A DNA stretch of 64,000 nucleotides from Pseudorasbora parva. Taxonomy: Eukaryota; Chordata; Actinopteri; Cypriniformes; Gobionidae. The notes under the pieces were generated by a model. The model was not told the origin of the DNA, did not search any database, and worked only from the letters and a program-made list of their open reading frames with translations. Shown piece by piece: positions 20,959 to 34,500 of this stretch (the stretch's first letter is position 1; each line of letters begins with the position of its first letter). Location: the NCBI RefSeq assembly GCF_024679245.1, contig NC_090190.1, positions 44,581,780 through 44,645,779 on the forward strand, written 5' to 3'. The position numbers were made by a program, and so were the translations under genes.

Positions 20959-21175
20959 ATCTCGACGTCTGTATGGACGGAGAAAAATAAATAAACATTG
21001 CGCTCAGACGCATCACACCCTCAAATGATGCCGGCTGCTTATTTATTAATAATTTTATTTGCCATATTTGACCTAAAATAGGTCTGTCTCAACGTCTATG
21101 TGGACGGAGAAAAATAAACCATGTGCTCGGACGCATCACACCCACAAATGATGCCGGCAGTTTATTTATAAAATA
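20959..21175 (+). repeat. Internal duplication inside the satellite unit (example)
   Basis: Two imperfect copies of about 90 bp, offset by about 127 bp (20,959-21,049 and 21,087-21,175), each with CGTCT..GGACGGAGAAAAATAAA, then CGGACGCATCACACCC-like and AAATGATGCCGGC pieces. The unit therefore grew by an old tandem duplication. Confidence 0.75.
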
Positions 21176-21192
21176 TATATTTATATAAGTAA

Positions 21193-21247
21193 TCGGGCAT
21201 ATCGCGACGTTTCGGCTATTTATCTAGCCTTCTTCAGGCGAGCCCGA
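21193..21247 (-). other. Hammerhead-ribozyme-like fold in each satellite unit (example copy)
   Basis: On the minus strand, in order: UCGGGC (stem I, 5' side), CUGAAGA (fits the C-U-G-A-N-G-A core), GGCUA with GAUAAA loop and UAGCC (stem II), GAAAC (fits the GAAA core), a short CG-UCG-CG hairpin (stem III candidate), then AUAU and GCCCGA, which pairs perfectly with the stem I strand. Against a working ribozyme: there is one extra A between the first core and stem II, and one extra A between stem III and the expected U-H cleavage site. Hammerheads are known from Penelope-like elements, retrozymes and satellites. This may be a decayed relative or a coincidental fold. The core is unchanged in variants A and B. 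Confidence 0.35.
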
Positions 21248-21281
21248 ATGGCAAAAGGGAATTTGACCCTGTCCCCTCCAG

Positions 21282-21325
21282 CTTATATAGGCTAGGAGGG
21301 CGGGGCCCCTCACCCAGCGACCAAT
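21282..21325 (-). promoter_or_regulatory. Candidate minus-strand RNA polymerase II promoter in each satellite unit (example)
   Basis: Reading the minus strand: ATTGG (inverted CCAAT, 21,325-21,321), a GC box GCCCCGCCC (21,306-21,298), then TATATAAG (21,289-21,282). Order and spacing resemble a classical TATA promoter, with predicted start near 21,250-21,258, just upstream of the hammerhead-like fold at 21,247. Transcription would run away from the telomere. The motifs recur in every complete unit; variant B keeps CCAAT. Inferred from motifs only. Confidence 0.4.
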
Positions 21326-21400
21326 CCCCACGTTCAGCATTGTATAATGCGTCATAAACTGTTTTTAACACAAACTGATGTTGTTTTTAATTTTTTACAG

Positions 21401-21441
21401 GGTCCCGTCGAATAATCTGGAACAGCAGGCACTTACAACGG
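21401..21441 (+). other. Splice-site-flanked 41-nt segment in each satellite unit (example)
   Basis: Preceded by a T-rich tract ending TTTTTTACAG (acceptor-like) and followed by GTAAGTAGG (donor-like). A second strong donor, CAGGTAAGTATG, follows at 21,470/21,471, which would give a 70-nt alternative. A repeated mini-exon on the strand that reads toward the telomere is possible. No coding frame of note links the copies. Confidence 0.3.
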
Positions 21442-24400
21442 GTAAGTAGGCACCTTCGTGTACAATTCAGGTAAGTATGTGGTCAACACGAGGTCCAGAC
21501 GCCTCGGCACGGGCTGAGTTAGGGGAATGAAATCCAGGATCCGAATCCCGAAGGATTCGGAAACGGTTATGCACTGTCCAGAGTTGTACTGGCCGCCACG
21601 AGTCTCACACATACACCCAAATCATACACGACAGCCAACACTTTATCGAAGAAAGCCAGCGCATGGTCAAGACATTTTTGTGGTCACTGTAAAAAATCCC
21701 AGCTAGGGCTATGATGACCCGGGCTATTTCAGGGAGGGGTCTGTGCCAAAAAACAGGGGTAGGTTTTAGTGCGTGTCAGGTAAGGGGCATATTCTAATTA
21801 ATCTCGACGTCTGTATGGACGGAGAAAAATAAATAAACATTGCGCTCAGACGCATCACACCCTCAAATGATGCCGGCTGCTTATTTATTAATAATTTTAT
21901 TTGCCATATTTGACCTAAAATAGGTCTGTCTCAACGTCTATGTGGACGGAGAAAAATAAACCATGTGCTCGGACGCATCACACCCACAAATGATGCCGGC
22001 AGTTTATTTATAAAATATATATTTATATAAGTAATCGGGCATATCGCGACGTTTCGGCTATTTATCTAGCCTTCTTCAGGCGAGCCCGAATGGCAAAAGG
22101 GAATTTGACCCTGTCCCCTCCAGCTTATATAGGCTAGGAGGGCGGGGCCCCTCACCCAGCGACCAATCCCCACGTTCAGCATTGTATAATGCGTCATAAA
22201 CTGTTTTTAACACAAACTGATGTTGTTTTTAATTTTTTACAGGGTCCCGTCGAATAATCTGGAACAGCAGGCACTTACAACGGGTAAGTAGGCACCTTCG
22301 TGTACAATTCAGGTAAGTATGTGGTCAACACGAGGTCCAGACGCCTCGGCACGGGCTGAGTTAGGGGAATGAAATCCAGGATCCGAATCCCGAAGGATTC
22401 GGAAACGGTTATGCACTGTCCAGAGTTGTACTGGCCGCCACGAGTCTCACACATACACCCAAATCATACACGACAGCCAACACTTTATCGAAGAAAGCCA
22501 GCGCATGGTCAAGACATTTTTGTGGTCACTGTAAAAAATCCCAGCTAGGGCTATGATGACCCGGGCTATTTCAGGGAGGGGTCTGTGCCAAAAAACAGGG
22601 GTAGGTTTTAGTGCGTGTCAGGTAAGGGGCATATTCTAATTAATCTCGACGTCTGTATGGACGGAGAAAAATAAATAAACATTGCGCTCAGACGCATCAC
22701 ACCCTCAAATGATGCCGGCTGCTTATTTATTAATAATTTTATTTGCCATATTTGACCTAAAATAGGTCTGTCTCAACGTCTATGTGGACGGAGAAAAATA
22801 AACCATGTGCTCGGACGCATCACACCCACAAATGATGCCGGCAGTTTATTTATAAAATATATATTTATATAAGTAATCGGGCATATCGCGACGTTTCGGC
22901 TATTTATCTAGCCTTCTTCAGGCGAGCCCGAATGGCAAAAGGGAATTTGACCCTGTCCCCTCCAGCTTATATAGGCTAGGAGGGCGGGGCCCCTCACCCA
23001 GCGACCAATCCCCACGTTCAGCATTGTATAATGCGTCATAAACTGTTTTTAACACAAACTGATGTTGTTTTTAATTTTTTACAGGGTCCCGTCGAATAAT
23101 CTGGAACAGCAGGCACTTACAACGGGTAAGTAGGCACCTTCGTGTACAATTCAGGTAAGTATGTGGTCAACACGAGGTCCAGACGCCTCGGCACGGGCTG
23201 AGTTAGGGGAATGAAATCCAGGATCCGAATCCCGAAGGATTCGGAAACGGTTATGCACTGTCCAGAGTTGTACTGGCCGCCACGAGTCTCACACATACAC
23301 CCAAATCATACACGACAGCCAACACTTTATCGAAGAAAGCCAGCGCATGGTCAAGACATTTTTGTGGTCACTGTAAAAAATCCCAGCTAGGGCTATGATG
23401 ACCCGGGCTATTTCAGGGAGGGGTCTGTGCCAAAAAACAGGGGTAGGTTTTAGTGCGTGTCAGGTAAGGGGCATATTCTAATTAATCTCGACGTCTGTAT
23501 GGACGGAGAAAAATAAATAAACATTGCGCTCAGACGCATCACACCCTCAAATGATGCCGGCTGCTTATTTATTAATAATTTTATTTGCCATATTTGACCT
23601 AAAATAGGTCTGTCTCAACGTCTATGTGGACGGAGAAAAATAAACCATGTGCTCGGACGCATCACACCCACAAATGATGCCGGCAGTTTATTTATAAAAT
23701 ATATATTTATATAAGTAATCGGGCATATCGCGACGTTTCGGCTATTTATCTAGCCTTCTTCAGGCGAGCCCGAATGGCAAAAGGGAATTTGACCCTGTCC
23801 CCTCCAGCTTATATAGGCTAGGAGGGCGGGGCCCCTCACCCAGCGACCAATCCCCACGTTCAGCATTGTATAATGCGTCATAAACTGTTTTTAACACAAA
23901 CTGATGTTGTTTTTAATTTTTTACAGGGTCCCGTCGAATAATCTGGAACAGCAGGCACTTACAACGGGTAAGTAGGCACCTTCGTGTACAATTCAGGTAA
24001 GTATGTGGTCAACACGAGGTCCAGACGCCTCGGCACGGGCTGAGTTAGGGGAATGAAATCCAGGATCCGAATCCCGAAGGATTCGGAAACGGTTATGCAC
24101 TGTCCAGAGTTGTACTGGCCGCCACGAGTCTCACACATACACCCAAATCATACACGACAGCCAACACTTTATCGAAGAAAGCCAGCGCATGGTCAAGACA
24201 TTTTTGTGGTCACTGTAAAAAATCCCAGCTAGGGCTATGATGACCCGGGCTATTTCAGGGAGGGGTCTGTGCCAAAAAACAGGGGTAGGTTTTAGTGCGT
24301 GTCAGGTAAGGGGCATATTCTAATTAATCTCGACGTCTGTATGGACGGAGAAAAATAAATAAACATTGCGCTCAGACGCATCACACCCTCAAATGATGCC

Positions 24401-25535
24401 GGCTGCTTATTTATTAATAATTTTATTTGCCATATTTGACCTAAAATAGGTCTGTCTCAACGTCTATGTGGACGGAGAAAAATAAACCATGTGCTCGGAC
24501 GCATCACACCCACAAATGATGCCGGCAGTTTATTTATAAAATATATATTTATATAAGTAATCGGGCATATCGCGACGTTTCGGCTATTTATCTAGCCTTC
24601 TTCAGGCGAGCCCGAATGGCAAAAGGGAATTTGACCCTGTCCCCTCCAGCTTATATAGGCTAGGAGGGCGGGGCCCCTCACCCAGCGACCAATCCCCACG
24701 TTCAGCATTGTATAATGCGTCATAAACTGTTTTTAACACAAACTGATGTTGTTTTTAATTTTTTACAGGGTCCCGTCGAATAATCTGGAACAGCAGGCAC
24801 TTACAACGGGTAAGTAGGCACCTTCGTGTACAATTCAGGTAAGTATGTGGTCAACACGAGGTCCAGACGCCTCGGCACGGGCTGAGTTAGGGGAATGAAA
24901 TCCAGGATCCGAATCCCGAAGGATTCGGAAACGGTTATGCACTGTCCAGAGTTGTACTGGCCGCCACGAGTCTCACACATACACCCAAATCATACACGAC
25001 AGCCAACACTTTATCGAAGAAAGCCAGCGCATGGTCAAGACATTTTTGTGGTCACTGTAAAAAATCCCAGCTAGGGCTATGATGACCCGGGCTATTTCAG
25101 GGAGGGGTCTGTGCCAAAAAACAGGGGTAGGTTTTAGTGCGTGTCAGGTAAGGGGCATATTCTAATTAATCTCGACGTCTGTATGGACGGAGAAAAATAA
25201 ATAAACATTGCGCTCAGACGCATCACACCCTCAAATGATGCCGGCTGCTTATTTATTAATAATTTTATTTGCCATATTTGACCTAAAATAGGTCTGTCTC
25301 AACGTCTATGTGGACGGAGAAAAATAAACCATGTGCTCGGACGCATCACACCCACAAATGATGCCGGCAGTTTATTTATAAAATATATATTTATATAAGT
25401 AATCGGGCATATCGCGACGTTTCGGCTATTTATCTAGCCTTCTTCAGGCGAGCCCGAATGGCAAAAGGGAATTTGACCCTGTCCCCTCCAGCTTATATAG
25501 GCTAGGAGGGCGGGGCCCCTCACCCAGCGACCAAT

Positions 25536-28500
25536 TCCCACGTTCAGCATTGTATAATGCGTCATAAACTGTTTTTAGCACAAACTGATGTTGTTTTTAA
25601 TTTTTTACAGGGTCCCGTCGAATAATCTGGAGCAGCAGGCACTTACAACGGGTAAGTAGGCACCTTCGTGTACAATTCAGGTAAGTATGTGGTCAACACG
25701 AGGTCCAGACGCCTCGGCACGGGCTGAGTTAGGGGAATGAAAATCCAGGATCCGAATCCCGAAGGATTCGGAAACGGTTATGCACTGTCCAGAGTTGTAC
25801 TGGCCGCCACGAGTCTCACACATACACCTAAATCATACACGACAGCCAACACTCATCGAGGAAAGCCAGCGCATGGTCGAGACATTTTTGTGGTCACTGT
25901 AAAAAATCCCAGCTAGGGCTATGATGACCCGGGCTATTTCAGGGAGGGGTCTGTGCCAAAAAACAGGGGTAGGTTTTAGTGCGTGTCAGGTAAGGGGCAT
26001 ATTCTAATTTATCTCAACGTCTGTATGGACGGAGAAAAATAAATAAACATTGCGCTCAGACGCATCACACCCTCGAATGATGCCGGCTGCTTATTTATTA
26101 ATAATTTTATTTGCCATATTATGACCTAAAATAGGTCTGTCTCAACGTCTGTATGGACGGAGAAAAATAAACCATGTGCTCGGACCCACCACCACCTCAA
26201 ATGATGCCGGCAGTTTATTTTTTTAAGCTTATTTATATAAGATTTCGGGCATATCGCGACGTTTCGGCTATTTATCTAGCCTTCTTCAGGCGAGCCCGAA
26301 TGGCAAAAGGGAATTTGACCCTGTCCCCTCCAGCTTATATAGGCTAGGAGGGCGGGGCCCCTCACCCAGCGACCAATTCCCACGTTCAGCATTGTATAAT
26401 GCGTCATAAACTGTTTTTAGCACAAACTGATGTTGTTTTTAATTTTTTACAGGGTCCCGTCGAATAATCTGGAGCAGCAGGCACTTACAACGGGTAAGTA
26501 GGCACCTTCGTGTACAATTCAGGTAAGTATGTGGTCAACACGAGGTCCAGACGCCTCGGCACGGGCTGAGTTAGGGGAATGAAAATCCAGGATCCGAATC
26601 CCGAAGGATTCGGAAACGGTTATGCACTGTCCAGAGTTGTACTGGCCGCCACGAGTCTCACACATACACCTAAATCATACACGACAGCCAACACTCATCG
26701 AGGAAAGCCAGCGCATGGTCGAGACATTTTTGTGGTCACTGTAAAAAATCCCAGCTAGGGCTATGATGACCCGGGCTATTTCAGGGAGGGGTCTGTGCCA
26801 AAAAACAGGGGTAGGTTTTAGTGCGTGTCAGGTAAGGGGCATATTCTAATTTATCTCAACGTCTGTATGGACGGAGAAAAATAAATAAACATTGCGCTCA
26901 GACGCATCACACCCTCGAATGATGCCGGCTGCTTATTTATTAATAATTTTATTTGCCATATTATGACCTAAAATAGGTCTGTCTCAACGTCTGTATGGAC
27001 GGAGAAAAATAAACCATGTGCTCGGACGCACCACCACCTCAAATGATGCCGGCAGTTTATTTTTTTAAGCTTATTTATATAAGATTTCGGGCATATCGCG
27101 ACGTTTCGGCTATTTATCTAGCCTTCTTCAGGCGAGCCCGAATGGCAAAAGGGAATTTGACCCTGTCCCCTCCAGCTTATATAGGCTAGGAGGGCGGGGC
27201 CCCTCACCCAGCGACCAATTCCCACGTTCAGCATTGTATAATGCGTCATAAACTGTTTTTAGCACAAACTGATGTTGTTTTTAATTTTTTACAGGGTCCC
27301 GTCGAATAATCTGGAGCAGCAGGCACTTACAACGGGTAAGTAGGCACCTTCGTGTACAATTCAGGTAAGTATGTGGTCAACACGAGGTCCAGACGCCTCG
27401 GCACGGGCTGAGTTAGGGGAATGAAAATCCAGGATCCGAATCCCGAAGGATTCGGAAACGGTTATGCACTGTCCAGAGTTGTACTGGCCGCCACGAGTCT
27501 CACACATACACCTAAATCATACACGACAGCCAACACTCATCGAGGAAAGCCAGCGCATGGTCGAGACATTTTTGTGGTCACTGTAAAAAATCCCAGCTAG
27601 GGCTATGATGACCCGGGCTATTTCAGGGAGGGGTCTGTGCCAAAAAACAGGGGTAGGTTTTAGTGCGTGTCAGGTAAGGGGCATATTCTAATTTATCTCA
27701 ACGTCTGTATGGACGGAGAAAAATAAATAAACATTGCGCTCAGACGCATCACACCCTCGAATGATGCCGGCTGCTTATTTATTAATAATTTTATTTGCCA
27801 TATTATGACCTAAAATAGGTCTGTCTCAACGTCTGTATGGACGGAGAAAAATAAACCATGTGCTCGGACGCACCACCACCTCAAATGATGCCGGCAGTTT
27901 ATTTTTTTAAGCTTATTTATATAAGATTTCGGGCATATCGCGACGTTTCGGCTATTTATCTAGCCTTCTTCAGGCGAGCCCGAATGGCAAAAGGGAATTT
28001 GACCCTGTCCCCTCCAGCTTATATAGGCTAGGAGGGCGGGGCCCCTCACCCAGCGACCAATTCCCACGTTCAGCATTGTATAATGCGTCATAAACTGTTT
28101 TTAGCACAAACTGATGTTGTTTTTAATTTTTTACAGGGTCCCGTCGAATAATCTGGAGCAGCAGGCACTTACAACGGGTAAGTAGGCACCTTCGTGTACA
28201 ATTCAGGTAAGTATGTGGTCAACACGAGGTCCAGACGCCTCGGCACGGGCTGAGTTAGGGGAATGAAAATCCAGGATCCGAATCCCGAAGGATTCGGAAA
28301 CGGTTATGCACTGTCCAGAGTTGTACTGGCCGCCACGAGTCTCACACATACACCTAAATCATACACGACAGCCAACACTCATCGAGGAAAGCCAGCGCAT
28401 GGTCGAGACATTTTTGTGGTCACTGTAAAAAATCCCAGCTAGGGCTATGATGACCCGGGCTATTTCAGGGAGGGGTCTGTGCCAAAAAACAGGGGTAGGT

Positions 28501-31500
28501 TTTAGTGCGTGTCAGGTAAGGGGCATATTCTAATTTATCTCAACGTCTGTATGGACGGAGAAAAATAAATAAACATTGCGCTCAGACGCATCACACCCTC
28601 GAATGATGCCGGCTGCTTATTTATTAATAATTTTATTTGCCATATTATGACCTAAAATAGGTCTGTCTCAACGTCTGTATGGACGGAGAAAAATAAACCA
28701 TGTGCTCGGACGCACCACCACCTCAAATGATGCCGGCAGTTTATTTTTTTAAGCTTATTTATATAAGATTTCGGGCATATCGCGACGTTTCGGCTATTTA
28801 TCTAGCCTTCTTCAGGCGAGCCCGAATGGCAAAAGGGAATTTGACCCTGTCCCCTCCAGCTTATATAGGCTAGGAGGGCGGGGCCCCTCACCCAGCGACC
28901 AATTCCCACGTTCAGCATTGTATAATGCGTCATAAACTGTTTTTAGCACAAACTGATGTTGTTTTTAATTTTTTACAGGGTCCCGTCGAATAATCTGGAG
29001 CAGCAGGCACTTACAACGGGTAAGTAGGCACCTTCGTGTACAATTCAGGTAAGTATGTGGTCAACACGAGGTCCAGACGCCTCGGCACGGGCTGAGTTAG
29101 GGGAATGAAAATCCAGGATCCGAATCCCGAAGGATTCGGAAACGGTTATGCACTGTCCAGAGTTGTACTGGCCGCCACGAGTCTCACACATACACCTAAA
29201 TCATACACGACAGCCAACACTCATCGAGGAAAGCCAGCGCATGGTCGAGACATTTTTGTGGTCACTGTAAAAAATCCCAGCTAGGGCTATGATGACCCGG
29301 GCTATTTCAGGGAGGGGTCTGTGCCAAAAAACAGGGGTAGGTTTTAGTGCGTGTCAGGTAAGGGGCATATTCTAATTTATCTCAACGTCTGTATGGACGG
29401 AGAAAAATAAATAAACATTGCGCTCAGACGCATCACACCCTCGAATGATGCCGGCTGCTTATTTATTAATAATTTTATTTGCCATATTATGACCTAAAAT
29501 AGGTCTGTCTCAACGTCTGTATGGACGGAGAAAAATAAACCATGTGCTCGGACGCACCACCACCTCAAATGATGCCGGCAGTTTATTTTTTTAAGCTTAT
29601 TTATATAAGATTTCGGGCATATCGCGACGTTTCGGCTATTTATCTAGCCTTCTTCAGGCGAGCCCGAATGGCAAAAGGGAATTTGACCCTGTCCCCTCCA
29701 GCTTATATAGGCTAGGAGGGCGGGGCCCCTCACCCAGCGACCAATTCCCACGTTCAGCATTGTATAATGCGTCATAAACTGTTTTTAGCACAAACTGATG
29801 TTGTTTTTAATTTTTTACAGGGTCCCGTCAAATAATCTGGAGCAGCAGGCACTTACAACGGGTAAGTAGGCACCTTCGTGTACAATTCAGGTAAGTATGT
29901 GGTCAACACGAGGTCCAGACGCCTCGGCACGGGCTGAGTTAGGGGAATGAAAATCCAGGATCCGAATCCCGAAGGATTCGGAAACGGTTATGCACTGTCC
30001 AGAGTTGTACTGGCCGCCACGAGTCTCACACATACACCTAAATCATACACGACAGCCAACACTCATCGAGGAAAGCCAGCGCATGGTCGAGACATTTTTG
30101 TGGTCACTGTAAAAAATCCCAGCTAGGGCTATGATGACCCGGGCTATTTCAGGGAGGGGTCTGTGCCAAAAAACAGGGGTAGGTTTTAGTGCGTGTCAGG
30201 TAAGGGGCATATTCTAATTTATCTCAACGTCTGTATGGACGGAGAAAAATAAATAAACATTGCGCTCAGACGCATCACACCCTCGAATGATGCCGGCTGC
30301 TTATTTATTAATAATTTTATTTGCCATATTATGACCTAAAATAGGTCTGTCTCAACGTCTGTATGGACGGAGAAAAATAAACCATGTGCTCGGACGCACC
30401 ACCACCTCAAATGATGCCGGCAGTTTATTTTTTTAAGCTTATTTATATAAGATTTCGGGCATATCGCGACGTTTCGGCTATTTATCTAGCCTTCTTCAGG
30501 CGAGCCCGAATGGCAAAAGGGAATTTGACCCTGTCCCCTCCAGCTTATATAGGCTAGGAGGGCGGGGCCCCTCACCCAGCGACCAATTCCCACGTTCAGC
30601 ATTGTATAATGCGTCATAAACTGTTTTTAGCACAAACTGATGTTGTTTTTAATTTTTTACAGGGTCCCGTCGAATAATCTGGAGCAGCAGGCACTTACAA
30701 CGGGTAAGTAGGCACCTTCGTGTACAATTCAGGTAAGTATGTGGTCAACACGAGGTCCAGACGCCTCGGCACGGGCTGAGTTAGGGGAATGAAAATCCAG
30801 GATCCGAATCCCGAAGGATTCGGAAACGGTTATGCACTGTCCAGAGTTGTACTGGCCGCCACGAGTCTCACACATACACCTAAATCATACACGACAGCCA
30901 ACACTCATCGAGGAAAGCCAGCGCATGGTCGAGACATTTTTGTGGTCACTGTAAAAAATCCCAGCTAGGGCTATGATGACCCGGGCTATTTCAGGGAGGG
31001 GTCTGTGCCAAAAAACAGGGGTAGGTTTTAGTGCGTGTCAGGTAAGGGGCATATTCTAATTTATCTCAACGTCTGTATGGACGGAGAAAAATAAATAAAC
31101 ATTGCGCTCAGACGCATCACACCCTCGAATGATGCCGGCTGCTTATTTATTAATAATTTTATTTGCCATATTATGACCTAAAATAGGTCTGTCTCAACGT
31201 CTGTATGGACGGAGAAAAATAAACCATGTGCTCGGACGCACCACCACCTCAAATGATGCCGGCAGTTTATTTTTTTAAGCTTATTTATATAAGATTTCGG
31301 GCATATCGCGACGTTTCGGCTATTTATCTAGCCTTCTTCAGGCGAGCCCGAATGGCAAAAGGGAATTTGACCCTGTCCCCTCCAGCTTATATAGGCTAGG
31401 AGGGCGGGGCCCCTCACCCAGCGACCAATTCCCACGTTCAGCATTGTATAATGCGTCATAAACTGTTTTTAGCACAAACTGATGTTGTTTTTAATTTTTT

Positions 31501-34500
31501 ACAGGGTCCCGTCGAATAATCTGGAGCAGCAGGCACTTACAACGGGTAAGTAGGCACCTTCGTGTACAATTCAGGTAAGTATGTGGTCAACACGAGGTCC
31601 AGACGCCTCGGCACGGGCTGAGTTAGGGGAATGAAAATCCAGGATCCGAATCCCGAAGGATTCGGAAACGGTTATGCACTGTCCAGAGTTGTACTGGCCG
31701 CCACGAGTCTCACACATACACCTAAATCATACACGACAGCCAACACTCATCGAGGAAAGCCAGCGCATGGTCGAGACATTTTTGTGGTCACTGTAAAAAA
31801 TCCCAGCTAGGGCTATGATGACCCGGGCTATTTCAGGGAGGGGTCTGTGCCAAAAAACAGGGGTAGGTTTTAGTGCGTGTCAGGTAAGGGGCATATTCTA
31901 ATTTATCTCAACGTCTGTATGGACGGAGAAAAATAAATAAACATTGCGCTCAGACGCATCACACCCTCGAATGATGCCGGCTGCTTATTTATTAATAATT
32001 TTATTTGCCATATTATGACCTAAAATAGGTCTGTCTCAACGTCTGTATGGACGGAGAAAAATAAACCATGTGCTCGGACGCACCACCACCTCAAATGATG
32101 CCGGCAGTTTATTTTTTTAAGCTTATTTATATAAGATTTCGGGCATATCGCGACGTTTCGGCTATTTATCTAGCCTTCTTCAGGCGAGCCCGAATGGCAA
32201 AAGGGAATTTGACCCTGTCCCCTCCAGCTTATATAGGCTAGGAGGGCGGGGCCCCTCACCCAGCGACCAATTCCCACGTTCAGCATTGTATAATGCGTCA
32301 TAAACTGTTTTTAGCACAAACTGATGTTGTTTTTAATTTTTTACAGGGTCCCGTCGAATAATCTGGAGCAGCAGGCACTTACAACGGGTAAGTAGGCACC
32401 TTCGTGTACAATTCAGGTAAGTATGTGGTCAACACGAGGTCCAGACGCCTCGGCACGGGCTGAGTTAGGGGAATGAAAATCCAGGATCCGAATCCCGAAG
32501 GATTCGGAAACGGTTATGCACTGTCCAGAGTTGTACTGGCCGCCACGAGTCTCACACATACACCTAAATCATACACGACAGCCAACACTCATCGAGGAAA
32601 GCCAGCGCATGGTCGAGACATTTTTGTGGTCACTGTAAAAAATCCCAGCTAGGGCTATGATGACCCGGGCTATTTCAGGGAGGGGTCTGTGCCAAAAAAC
32701 AGGGGTAGGTTTTAGTGCGTGTCAGGTAAGGGGCATATTCTAATTTATCTCAACGTCTGTATGGACGGAGAAAAATAAATAAACATTGCGCTCAGACGCA
32801 TCACACCCTCGAATGATGCCGGCTGCTTATTTATTAATAATTTTATTTGCCATATTATGACCTAAAATAGGTCTGTCTCAACGTCTGTATGGACGGAGAA
32901 AAATAAACCATGTGCTCGGACGCACCACCACCTCAAATGATGCCGGCAGTTTATTTTTTTAAGCTTATTTATATAAGATTTCGGGCATATCGCGACGTTT
33001 CGGCTATTTATCTAGCCTTCTTCAGGCGAGCCCGAATGGCAAAAGGGAATTTGACCCTGTCCCCTCCAGCTTATATAGGCTAGGAGGGCGGGGCCCCTCA
33101 CCCAGCGACCAATTCCCACGTTCAGCATTGTATAATGCGTCATAAACTGTTTTTAGCACAAACTGATGTTGTTTTTAATTTTTTACAGGGTCCCGTCGAA
33201 TAATCTGGAGCAGCAGGCACTTACAACGGGTAAGTAGGCACCTTCGTGTACAATTCAGGTAAGTATGTGGTCAACACGAGGTCCAGACGCCTCGGCACGG
33301 GCTGAGTTAGGGGAATGAAAATCCAGGATCCGAATCCCGAAGGATTCGGAAACGGTTATGCACTGTCCAGAGTTGTACTGGCCGCCACGAGTCTCACACA
33401 TACACCTAAATCATACACGACAGCCAACACTCATCGAGGAAAGCCAGCGCATGGTCGAGACATTTTTGTGGTCACTGTAAAAAATCCCAGCTAGGGCTAT
33501 GATGACCCGGGCTATTTCAGGGAGGGGTCTGTGCCAAAAAACAGGGGTAGGTTTTAGTGCGTGTCAGGTAAGGGGCATATTCTAATTTATCTCAACGTCT
33601 GTATGGACGGAGAAAAATAAATAAACATTGCGCTCAGACGCATCACACCCTCGAATGATGCCGGCTGCTTATTTATTAATAATTTTATTTGCCATATTAT
33701 GACCTAAAATAGGTCTGTCTCAACGTCTGTATGGACGGAGAAAAATAAACCATGTGCTCGGACGCACCACCACCTCAAATGATGCCGGCAGTTTATTTTT
33801 TTAAGCTTATTTATATAAGATTTCGGGCATATCGCGACGTTTCGGCTATTTATCTAGCCTTCTTCAGGCGAGCCCGAATGGCAAAAGGGAATTTGACCCT
33901 GTCCCCTCCAGCTTATATAGGCTAGGAGGGCGGGGCCCCTCACCCAGCGACCAATTCCCACGTTCAGCATTGTATAATGCGTCATAAACTGTTTTTAGCA
34001 CAAACTGATGTTGTTTTTAATTTTTTACAGGGTCCCGTCGAATAATCTGGAGCAGCAGGCACTTACAACGGGTAAGTAGGCACCTTCGTGTACAATTCAG
34101 GTAAGTATGTGGTCAACACGAGGTCCAGACGCCTCGGCACGGGCTGAGTTAGGGGAATGAAAATCCAGGATCCGAATCCCGAAGGATTCGGAAACGGTTA
34201 TGCACTGTCCAGAGTTGTACTGGCCGCCACGAGTCTCACACATACACCTAAATCATACACGACAGCCAACACTCATCGAGGAAAGCCAGCGCATGGTCGA
34301 GACATTTTTGTGGTCACTGTAAAAAATCCCAGCTAGGGCTATGATGACCCGGGCTATTTCAGGGAGGGGTCTGTGCCAAAAAACAGGGGTAGGTTTTAGT
34401 GCGTGTCAGGTAAGGGGCATATTCTAATTTATCTCAACGTCTGTATGGACGGAGAAAAATAAATAAACATTGCGCTCAGACGCATCACACCCTCGAATGA

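Larger units (their letters stand above)
20684..25535 (+). repeat. Satellite variant A block
   Basis: Six units (starts 20,684 to 24,894) at exactly 842 bp spacing that look identical to one another. Diagnostic bases: AATGAAATCC, TTTATCGAAG, CACCCACAAATG, ATAAAATATATA, GACCAATCCCC, TCTGGAACAGC. The sixth unit switches to variant B between about 25,391 and 25,535. Confidence 0.85.
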
